Positions 7,273-12,404 of a stretch of 12,607 nucleotides of DNA are shown one piece after another (position 1 is the first letter of the stretch; every line of letters starts with the position of its first letter). The stretch covers positions 1 through 12,607 of the forward strand of contig JAUWJC010000061.1 of NCBI GenBank assembly GCA_030607895.1. Direction: 5' to 3'. This DNA is from Pirellulales bacterium (lineage in GTDB: Bacteria > Planctomycetota > Planctomycetia > Pirellulales > Thermoguttaceae). The translations under genes and the position numbers were made by a program. Below the pieces are notes generated by a model. It ran no database searches. It saw nothing but the letters and a program-made list of their open reading frames with translations, and was not told where the DNA came from.

Positions 7273-8115
7273 ATGACGACATTACGACGTAGACCGTCTT
7301 CCGCGGCCGTGCAGTCTCCGTTGGAGACCTACTTGCGCGAGATAAACGAGACGCAGTTGCTTTCGGCCATGGACGAGCAGGAATTAGCGATAGCCATCGG
7401 CAACGGCGACACCGAGGCTCGCGACCGCATGGTTCGTGCCAATCTCCGACTGGTGGTCAACATCGCTCGCGGCTACACGGGCAAGGGATTGGGACTGCAA
7501 GACCTCATCGAAGAGGGGAACCTCGGCTTGCTCCGCGCCGTGGAAGGGTTCGACCCGGCGGTTGGCACCCGCTTCTCAACATATGCCAGCTATTGGATCA
7601 AGCAGTCGATCAAGCGGGCGTTAATCAACACGGCCAAGACGATCCGCATTCCCGCCTACATGGTGGAGTTGCTTTCCAAATGGCGTCGGGCGAGTACCCG
7701 GCTGGCCGACGAACTCGGACGTTCGCCAACCCACGAAGAAGTGGCTCGGGTCTTGGGGTTGCCCCGCAAAAAACTTCCCATCATCAAGAAAGCCATCCGC
7801 ATCTATAATCTCACGCCGCAAACCGACCCGGCCGAGGCAGGTTGGTCGCTGAGCGAGATGGTTATGGACGAGTGCATCCGCAGCCCCGAAGACGAACTTA
7901 TTGAACATGACAACCTTGCGCACGTCATGCGGCAATTGAAGACCATGGACCAGCGCGAGGCGACGGTGCTGCGGCTGAGGTTCGGCTTGGAAGACAACGA
8001 GCCGCGCACGCTCAAGGAAATCGGCGAATCGCTGGGACTCACTCGCGAACGGGTCCGCCAAATCGAGACCGAAGCTCTCGGTAAACTGGCCGAAAGCCTG
8101 AGCGGATCCGATTAG
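7273..8115 (+). CDS. sigA: RNA polymerase sigma factor, SigA/RpoD family, short form
   Basis: Directs RNA polymerase to -10/-35 promoters. Of 280 residues, region 1.2 is at about 15-50 (SPLETYLREINETQLLS), and region 2 at about 50-118 includes the core-binding DLIEEGNLGLLRAVEGFD and the -10-recognising FSTYASYWIKQSIKRAL. Region 3 is at about 120-200. Region 4 is at about 215-275, with the -35-binding helix-turn-helix TLKEIGESLGLTRERVRQIE (247-266). Region 1.1 and the non-conserved insert of E. coli RpoD are absent, so this is a group-2-like or compact primary sigma. The genome may hold another RpoD, and which one is housekeeping cannot be told here. ATG 7273 is chosen because it precedes the conserved basic N-terminus; the frame is open further upstream but unlike the family. 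A long inverted repeat begins 8 nt after the stop. Confidence 0.93.
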   Translation: MTTLRRRPSSAAVQSPLETYLREINETQLLSAMDEQELAIAIGNGDTEARDRMVRANLRLVVNIARGYTGKGLGLQDLIEEGNLGLLRAVEGFDPAVGTRFSTYASYWIKQSIKRALINTAKTIRIPAYMVELLSKWRRASTRLADELGRSPTHEEVARVLGLPRKKLPIIKKAIRIYNLTPQTDPAEAGWSLSEMVMDECIRSPEDELIEHDNLAHVMRQLKTMDQREATVLRLRFGLEDNEPRTLKEIGESLGLTRERVRQIETEALGKLAESLSGSD

Positions 8116-8122
8116 GATGATG

Positions 8123-8217
8123 CAGGGGGTCGGGAGTCTTTTTTCATGTCGGCGGTGAGTTGTATCCCTTGGTGAAAACATTCTTCGCCGACATGGAAAA
8201 AGACTCCCGACCCCCTG
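8123..8217. repeat. Long inverted repeat after the sigma factor gene
   Basis: Arms of 32 nt at 8123-8154 and 8186-8217 are complementary except at T8144/G8196, which is a G-U wobble if the plus strand is transcribed, so the RNA stem would be continuous. The arms include GGGGGTCGGGAGTC, a T-run and CATGTCGGCG. Pairing can continue inward imperfectly toward a loop of about 20-30 nt. It may act as a 3'-end stabiliser or terminator for the sigma mRNA, or be a palindromic mobile-type element. No transposase is nearby and no target duplication is seen. Confidence 0.88.
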
Positions 8218-8254
8218 GAGGTTCCGCCAGACTGCTTGGGGGTTGGACGGTAGA

Positions 8255-8310
8255 CGTTGCGAAGCCGCAAGCGGCCAGATTCCCCTTCCGCCTTTTCCCT
8301 TCATTCTTCC
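8255..8310 (+). repeat. Composite repeat copy 1: palindromic core plus heptamer pyrimidine tail
   Basis: The 22-nt core at 8255-8276 contains GCGAAGCCGCAAGCGGC with the small hairpin GCCGC-AA-GCGGC. After 3 nt comes a pyrimidine tract that divides into 7-nt blocks TTCCCCT, TCCGCCT, TTTCCCT, TCATTCT (8280-8307). An exact inverted copy of the core, with its own heptamer tail, is at 11265-11310. Confidence 0.75.
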
Positions 8311-8324
8311 ATGGTGGCTTGAGC

Positions 8325-8354
8325 TTGACACCCGATCGCCTGTCGGTCTAATCT
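8325..8354 (+). promoter_or_regulatory. Putative promoter for the His-rich protein gene
   Basis: A perfect TTGACA (8325-8330) is followed after 18 bp by TAATCT (8349-8354), a weak -10 (3 of 6). The transcript would have a leader of roughly 60 nt to the start at 8422. With the two repeats above, this accounts for most of the 8116-8421 gap. Confidence 0.4.
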
Positions 8355-8409
8355 ATCTGGCGTCGGCCGGGAGCGGTTTCTCGGTGTTTGCCAACTTTTC
8401 ACCGCCAGT

Positions 8410-8415
8410 GGAGGA
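8410..8415 (+). promoter_or_regulatory. Shine-Dalgarno fixing the His-rich protein start
   Basis: GGAGGA at 8410-8415 directly abuts an in-frame ATG at 8416, which is too close to be used. The ATG at 8422 has a 6-nt spacing and that at 8425 has 9 nt, so one of these two is the start. Confidence 0.7.
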
Positions 8416-8421
8416 ATGCAA

Positions 8422-9033
8422 ATGATGAAGCGAGTATTGATGGTTCCGGCCCTTGTGGCGGCTGCCGTCGCACTGGTCGTCGGCGTGGGGATTGCTCGTG
8501 ATCCGGGTCCCGATCAGTTACGGGCAAAGGCAAAGGAACTTCGCCGGCAGGCCGAGGTTCTGGAATCGCAGGGCAAGAAAGAAGCCTCGCGGGAAATTGC
8601 CGAGAAGGCCGAAAGGTTCATCCACGAAGCCGAAGAAATCACCGAGCAACGCGAAATGGCCGAACGTCGGCGCGATCGGCGCCGCCGGGATGACGACGAG
8701 CGCCGCGAGCGGATGGACCGGCACCCGCCACACCCGGGACCTCCGCCGCATCGGGAGCCGGGAGATGAACCCGAGCGTCGGCTTCACTTGCTCCGCGAGG
8801 CGGCCCATCACATGCACGAGGCGGCCGAACGGCTCGACGCCGCCGGTATCGGCGAGTTGGCCCATCGTTTGCACGAAGAGGCCGAGCGGATCGAGCACGA
8901 AGCCCGCAAGCATATGCACTCCGCCGAAGCTCACCACGTAATCCACGAACTGCGCGAAGAGATCGGTCGGCTACGCCACGACTTGAACGAACTCCGCCGG
9001 CACGTCGAACGTATGACCCGACGAGAGGACTGA
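8422..9033 (+). CDS. Exported His-rich helical protein of unknown function
   Basis: Not a family I can name. From ATG 8422 it has 203 residues. Residues 1-26 form a signal peptide (MMKR, then a hydrophobic Val/Ala stretch ending VGVGIA), so the mature protein is probably periplasmic. The rest is almost entirely charged helix: 30-100 rich in Lys/Arg/Glu, a Pro/His linker at 100-117 (RHPPHPGPPPHREPGDE), then 118-200 with heptad-like Leu/Ala and clustered His (AAHHMH, KHMH, AHHVIH). I count 18 His in all. Residues 40-73 and 131-164 align without gaps with 12 identities of 34 (A-E-x-x-L...G...E...E-x-A-E-R-x-x-H-E-A), so the protein holds a duplicated helical unit. Metal binding is a reasonable inference from the His clusters, as is a coiled-coil structural role. 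It has its own putative promoter and ends 90 nt from the convergent glmM-like gene. Confidence 0.8.
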   Translation: MMKRVLMVPALVAAAVALVVGVGIARDPGPDQLRAKAKELRRQAEVLESQGKKEASREIAEKAERFIHEAEEITEQREMAERRRDRRRRDDDERRERMDRHPPHPGPPPHREPGDEPERRLHLLREAAHHMHEAAERLDAAGIGELAHRLHEEAERIEHEARKHMHSAEAHHVIHELREEIGRLRHDLNELRRHVERMTRRED

Positions 9034-9057
9034 AGAGATGCCCCGCTCTTGGTAAGC

Positions 9058-9122
9058 CCCGGCGGCCACGCCGGGAGCGATCCGGGTTTGTTGCCACACC
9101 CAATCGCCGCGTGGCCGCGGCG
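9058..9122. terminator. Two hairpins between convergent genes
   Basis: The 90-nt gap between the His-rich gene and the mutase gene holds CCCGGCG (9058-9064) pairing with CGCCGGG (9069-9075), and CGCCGC (9105-9110) pairing with GCGGCG (9117-9122). Neither has a T-tract in either direction. Their position suggests a shared bidirectional transcription end, but the call is weak. Confidence 0.4.
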
Positions 9123-9123
9123 G

Positions 9124-10467
9124 CTAAACCTTATCAAGCACGGCGGCTGCCTGGCGGCAGAGGTTGGCGGCCTGCTCGGCGGTTGGGGCCTCGGCGAACG
9201 CGCGGACGATCGGCTCGGTGTTGCTGGGGCGAACCAGCAGCCAACGGCCGGGCCAATCGAGCCGCAAGCCGTCGAGCCGGTCGGTCTTAGCGTCGTCGAA
9301 ATGCCTTTCCAGGGCGTCCAGCGCGGCGGACACCTTCTCCCGTGGCAGGGCGATCTTCGTTTTGACCATCTCGTACCGCGGCAACTCGTCGGCCAATTGG
9401 CCGATGGATAGCTCGCGAGCAGCCATGGCGTCCAATAGTTGGGCCATGCCCACAAAGCTGTCGCGGACCAGGCCCACGCGCGGATCGATTGGCCCGCCGT
9501 TGCCCTCTCCGCCGAAGATGGCGTCTTTGGCCAGCATCACGTCGGCCACGTTCGCTTCGCCCACGGCCGAATGGAAGAAAGGCTGGCCGTACTTCTCTGC
9601 CATGTCTTTGGACATCCGGCGGCTCGAACAGTTGGTCACAATCGGGCCCTTTCGCTGGCGGAGCACGTGGTCGACGCAGATGGCCAGCGTGTATTCCTCA
9701 CCCAAGTATCGGCCCGACCGGTCGATCACGGCCAGCCGGTCGGCGTCGGGGTCCTGGCAGAACCCCACGTCGGCGCCTGCCCGGGGAACCTCCGCCAAAA
9801 CGTCGACGAGATTATCGGCGGTCGGCTCGGCCGGGTGGGCGAACCGGCCGTCCGGTTGGCCGCCGAGCAGTGTGACCTGGCAGCCCAACTCTTCCAACAG
9901 CCGCCGGCCGAGCAGGCTGCCGGCGCCGTGGTTCGAGTCGAGCACCACTTTGAACCGGCACTTGCGAATCCGGTCCGCGTCGACGGTATCCAACACGGCG
10001 TTCAGGTGTACGGCGAGCGAGTCGGGGCAGGACTGCACGGTACCCAGCCGATCGTGTCGGACCCAGTCGGGTGAAGCGCTCCGATATCGGGCGAGGACTT
10101 CCTGGCCCGGCCCGCTCGAAATCACGCGCCCCTCGGCCGAAAAGAGCTTCATGCCGTTGTATGGCGGCGGATTGTGGCTGGCAGTGATCTGCACACCACC
10201 GGCGGCCTGGTACTGCCGGACCAGAACTCCGATGGGTGGCGTGGCGGCCACGCCGGCGTCGATCGTGTCGCGGCCAATCGCGCCGAGGCCCGCCTGAACC
10301 GCCCGAACGAGCAGCTCACCCGACGACCGACCGTCCCGGCCGATCACTATCACTCCCGGCGAAATCGAGGCCGCAAAGGCCGCCGCGTATCGAATCGCCA
10401 CCTCCGGCGTAAGCGTTTCTCCCACAATACCACGCAGCCCCGACACGCTGATGATCGGCTCGTTCAC
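9124..10467 (-). CDS. glmM: Phosphohexomutase, GlmM-like (phosphoglucosamine mutase)
   Basis: Alpha-D-phosphohexomutase superfamily. GlmM interconverts glucosamine-6-phosphate and glucosamine-1-phosphate in the cytoplasm, feeding UDP-GlcNAc for cell envelope synthesis. Of 447 residues, the active-site phosphoserine loop is TASHNPPPYNGMK (95-107, Ser97), the Mg-binding loop is DPDADR (239-244), the sugar-binding loop is GGEGNGG (319-325) and the phosphate-binding loop is RPSNTEP (413-419). All four domains and key residues are intact. The sugar loop is of the GGEGNGG type seen in archaeal-style GlmM/phosphomannomutase relatives rather than the GEQSGH I associate with bacterial GlmM, so phosphomannomutase or phosphoglucomutase activity is possible. 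Translation starts at GTG 10467 with AAGGA 7 nt upstream. It is apparently monocistronic, divergent from the pseudogene. Confidence 0.85.
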   Translation of the reverse strand: MNEPIISVSGLRGIVGETLTPEVAIRYAAAFAASISPGVIVIGRDGRSSGELLVRAVQAGLGAIGRDTIDAGVAATPPIGVLVRQYQAAGGVQITASHNPPPYNGMKLFSAEGRVISSGPGQEVLARYRSASPDWVRHDRLGTVQSCPDSLAVHLNAVLDTVDADRIRKCRFKVVLDSNHGAGSLLGRRLLEELGCQVTLLGGQPDGRFAHPAEPTADNLVDVLAEVPRAGADVGFCQDPDADRLAVIDRSGRYLGEEYTLAICVDHVLRQRKGPIVTNCSSRRMSKDMAEKYGQPFFHSAVGEANVADVMLAKDAIFGGEGNGGPIDPRVGLVRDSFVGMAQLLDAMAARELSIGQLADELPRYEMVKTKIALPREKVSAALDALERHFDDAKTDRLDGLRLDWPGRWLLVRPSNTEPIVRAFAEAPTAEQAANLCRQAAAVLDKV

Positions 10468-10474
10468 GCTGTAG

Positions 10475-10479
10475 TCCTT
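10475..10479 (-). promoter_or_regulatory. Shine-Dalgarno for the GTG start of the mutase
   Basis: AAGGA on the minus strand lies 7 nt before the GTG at 10467. It supports this GTG, which is followed directly by the conserved N-terminal strand IISVSGLRGIVG. Confidence 0.65.
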
Positions 10480-10502
10480 TCCTGATAACCGTTCCCGCTA
10501 AT

Positions 10503-10560
10503 AAGTACTCATCTCGCTCCGCGAGATGAAGCTCCATCTCGCGGAGCGAGATGAGTACTT
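10503..10560. repeat. Nested palindrome A, perfect 26-bp arms
   Basis: The 26-nt arms at 10503-10528 and 10535-10560 are exact reverse complements around a 6-nt AAGCTC loop. Each arm contains its own hairpin, CATCTCG-CTCCG-CGAGATG (left copy 10510-10528), so the DNA can fold as one long stem or as two side-by-side hairpins. It lies in the predicted 5' leader of the mutase mRNA on the minus strand. Confidence 0.92.
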
Positions 10561-10576
10561 TGGCGTATCCGCAACT

Positions 10577-10594
10577 CGCGGTGAGGACACCGCG
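10577..10594. repeat. Hairpin CGCGGTG/CACCGCG
   Basis: CGCGGTG (10577-10583) pairs perfectly with CACCGCG (10588-10594) around AGGA. It sits between nested palindrome A and the minus-strand -10 box, so it would form the very 5' end of the mutase transcript. Confidence 0.7.
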
Positions 10595-10604
10595 GCTCGG
10601 AGGT

Positions 10605-10633
10605 AGTATAGAAGGCAACTCGAAACGGCCCAA
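10605..10633 (-). promoter_or_regulatory. Putative promoter of the mutase gene
   Basis: On the minus strand TTGGGC (10633 to 10628, 3 of 6) and TATACT (10610 to 10605, 5 of 6) are separated by 17 bp. The transcript would start near 10598 and carry a leader of about 130 nt containing two hairpin elements. Confidence 0.4.
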
Positions 10634-10652
10634 CCCGACATTCTGCCTTTTC

Positions 10653-10682
10653 TAGACAGATTCGCACGATTCGGGTTATACT
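10653..10682 (+). promoter_or_regulatory. Putative promoter of the ceramidase-like pseudogene
   Basis: TAGACA (10653-10658, 5 of 6) and TATACT (10677-10682, 5 of 6) are separated by 18 bp. A start near 10689 would place nested palindrome B inside the leader. The promoter appears intact although the gene is broken. Confidence 0.5.
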
Positions 10683-10706
10683 GATCATTGCCTGGCGAGA
10701 AGTCAC

Positions 10707-10765
10707 GTAGGTTATGCTTCAGCATAACGCATTTGGGCAAGATGTTATGCTAAAGCATAACCTAC
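10707..10765. repeat. Nested palindrome B, 22-bp arms
   Basis: Arms at 10707-10728 and 10744-10765 are reverse complements with one mismatch (C10720). Each arm is itself palindromic: GTTATGCT-TCA or TAA-AGCATAAC. The 15-nt spacer is unrelated. The element ends 6 nt before the Shine-Dalgarno of the pseudogene. Its sequence is unrelated to nested palindrome A but the architecture is the same. Confidence 0.9.
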
Positions 10766-10771
10766 ACGACT

Positions 10772-10778
10772 AAGGAGA
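10772..10778 (+). promoter_or_regulatory. Shine-Dalgarno of the pseudogene
   Basis: AAGGAGA lies 8 nt before ATG 10787 and 5 nt before GTG 10784, favouring the ATG. A strong site still present suggests that the gene broke recently. Confidence 0.65.
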
Positions 10779-10786
10779 ATCACGTG

Positions 10787-11250
10787 ATGAGATGGCAGTA
10801 CCCGTTTGTCGGTCTGGTAGGTCTGGTCGGTTTCATCTGGCTCTCGACCAGCGTTGTTGCAGCCGACAGTCCAACCTCAACGGGGCCGACCTGGAAAGTG
10901 GGCCTTGAACGAGTGAAAATCACCCCCACCGCTGCACTCTGGATGTCCGGCTACGGCGGCCGGGACCATCCGGCCGAAGGCACGCTGCACGATATCTGGA
11001 TCAAGATTCTCATCATCGAGGACGCCCACGGTCATCGGGGTGTGGTAATAACCAGCGACGTTTGCGGCTGGTCGAAGGTCTCATACGACACGATCTGACG
11101 GCTTACATCCCGTCGCGTCGGGTTTGGAACGAAGGAGGCTACGAAGGCGGCCACTTGGGCGAATACGGCCTGCCCGCCATGCGCTGGACACCCGATGGCG
11201 AAGACCGGATCACGGCCTCCGTCGACCGGCTGGTCACCAAACTGAAGTAA
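10787..11250 (+). pseudogene. Neutral/alkaline ceramidase-like exported protein, internal deletion and frameshift
   Basis: Frame 1 (10787-11098) encodes about 103 residues: a signal peptide (MRWQYPFVGLVGLVG, ending near VVA-AD), then VGLERVKITPTAALWMSGYG, RDHPAEGTLHDIWIKIL and GVVITSDVCGWSKVSYDTI, which match the N-terminus of neutral-ceramidase-like proteins of planctomycetes as I remember them. It stops there. In another frame, from about 11085 to 11250, the sequence continues with HDLTAYIPSRRVWNEGGYEG and GLPAMRW...EDRITASVDRLV, the characteristic C-terminus of the same family. The middle, roughly 300 residues of a usual 430-480, is absent, including the expected zinc-binding His region. 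The junction is near 11080-11095. The family hydrolyses amide bonds in ceramide-like lipids or is of unknown substrate; this copy should be inactive. An assembly error is the main alternative. Confidence 0.82.
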
Positions 11251-11264
11251 CGACCGGGGTGCGC

Positions 11265-11310
11265 GGCCAAAGACGGAAGGATGAAGGCGGCCGCTTGCGG
11301 CTTCGCAACG
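11265..11310 (-). repeat. Composite repeat copy 2, inverted
   Basis: The 22-nt core at 11289-11310 is the exact reverse complement of 8255-8276. On the plus strand it is preceded by three purine-rich 7-nt blocks, GGCCAAA, GACGGAA and GGATGAA (11265-11285), so read on the minus strand this copy also has core followed by a heptamer pyrimidine tail. It begins 15 nt after the end of the pseudogene. Confidence 0.75.
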
Positions 11311-11353
11311 CATACCCTAGCGCCGTACGCGTTCCCTGAAGCCTCAAATACAG

Positions 11354-11359
11354 TATATT
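11354..11359 (+). promoter_or_regulatory. Possible -10 box for the methyltransferase gene
   Basis: TATATT (5 of 6) with only a poor -35 (TTCCCT, 11332-11337, 16-bp spacer). The leader would be about 85 nt. Nothing else is recognisable between 11311 and 11449 apart from the CCCCGGGG palindrome near 11406. Confidence 0.3.
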
Positions 11360-11436
11360 GGCGTCATCGTCCACGGCCAGGCATTCGTCGCTGGAAATAT
11401 GGAAACCCCGGGGCTTATGGCAGAATAAGCAATAGC

Positions 11437-11441
11437 GAGGA
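11437..11441 (+). promoter_or_regulatory. Shine-Dalgarno for the TTG start
   Basis: GAGGA at 11437-11441 is 8 nt upstream of TTG 11450. It supports this unusual start; the next in-frame ATG would remove the conserved LYNKDCIAGM segment. Confidence 0.6.
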
Positions 11442-11449
11442 ACGAGACC

Positions 11450-12391
11450 TTGCCCCCATCCAACAGACTATACAACAAAGACTGTATCGCCGGCATGGGC
11501 CGGCTTGAGGAGGGGAGCGTCGATCTGGCGTTCGCCGATCCGCCGTTTAATATCGGCTACCAGTACGACTCCTACCACGACAAGCTCGAAAGCGAGAAGT
11601 ACCTGGCGTGGAGCCGCGACTGGACCGCCCAGGTGGTTCGTGTGCTGAAGCCCAGCGGAACGTTCTGGTTGGCCATCGGCGACGACTATGCGGCCGAACT
11701 CAAGGTCATGTTGCAACAGGAGCACGGGCTGACCTGCCGCAGTTGGGTCGTCTGGTACTACACCTTCGGCGTCAACTGCACGCAGAAGTTCAGCCGGTCG
11801 CACACCCATCTGTTCCACATGGTGAAGGATCCCGAGGCGTTCACCTTCAACGACGAAGTGATCCGTGTTCCGTCCGCCCGGCAGTTGGTTTACGGCGACA
11901 AGCGGGCGAATCCCAAGGGACGCCTGCCGGACGATACGTGGATACTCCGCCCCCAGGACCTGCCCGACGGGTTTCAACCGGACCAAGACACCTGGTACTT
12001 CCCGCGAGTCTGCGGCACGTTCAAGGAGCGTACCGGCTGGCACGGCTGCCAGATGCCCGAACAGTTGCTCGGCCGCGTCATCCGCACATCCAGCAACGCC
12101 GGCGAGTTGGTGCTCGATCCGTTCGCCGGCAGCGGCACCACCCTGGCCGTGGCAAAGAAACTGGGCCGAAAGTACCTCGGCTACGAGATTTCCGAACAGT
12201 ATTGCCAGTACGCCAAAGGCCGGCTTGCCAAGATAAGGCCGGGCGATCCGCTCGAAGGGGCCGCGGAACCGTTGGCTAGCGCGCCGACCACTGCCAACGG
12301 ACGTCGACTCGACCAGGTGGATCCCAAGAAACAGACAACTCGCAAGACAACCGGCAAAACAACCCGTCAGAAGCGGATACTCGCCGAATAG
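11450..12391 (+). CDS. Solitary beta-class DNA methyltransferase (N6-adenine or N4-cytosine)
   Basis: Transfers a methyl group from S-adenosylmethionine to an exocyclic amino group in DNA. Of 313 residues, the catalytic motif IV DPPF is at 30-33 (AFADPPFNIGY), the likely target-recognition region at about 105-200, and the AdoMet motif I at 223-230 (DPFAGSGT), followed by LGYEISEQYC. The order IV - TRD - I defines the beta class. No restriction endonuclease or specificity subunit is adjacent within the window, so it looks like an orphan enzyme with a possible role in regulation or replication rather than restriction. The C-terminal tail (288-310) is rich in Lys, Arg and Thr (DPKKQTTRKTTGKTTRQKR), a likely non-specific DNA contact. 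It starts at TTG. The next gene begins 13 nt downstream, suggesting co-transcription. Target sequence cannot be predicted. Confidence 0.9.
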   Translation: MPPSNRLYNKDCIAGMGRLEEGSVDLAFADPPFNIGYQYDSYHDKLESEKYLAWSRDWTAQVVRVLKPSGTFWLAIGDDYAAELKVMLQQEHGLTCRSWVVWYYTFGVNCTQKFSRSHTHLFHMVKDPEAFTFNDEVIRVPSARQLVYGDKRANPKGRLPDDTWILRPQDLPDGFQPDQDTWYFPRVCGTFKERTGWHGCQMPEQLLGRVIRTSSNAGELVLDPFAGSGTTLAVAKKLGRKYLGYEISEQYCQYAKGRLAKIRPGDPLEGAAEPLASAPTTANGRRLDQVDPKKQTTRKTTGKTTRQKRILAE

Positions 12392-12404
12392 CAATGGAGC
12401 AATC

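Noticed and set aside
8123..8217. Intact insertion sequence or transposon end
   Set aside because: There is no transposase frame between or near the arms and no flanking direct duplication; only the palindrome itself is supported.
7621..8331. A 236-codon minus-strand frame over the sigma gene 3' end
   Set aside because: Most of it is antisense to conserved sigma regions 3-4, and its N-terminus is translated from the inverted repeat and heptamer tract.
11062..11250. Independent small gene of 62 codons
   Set aside because: It has no ribosome-binding site, and its product from the middle onward is the C-terminus of the ceramidase-like family begun just upstream in another frame, so it is part of the pseudogene.
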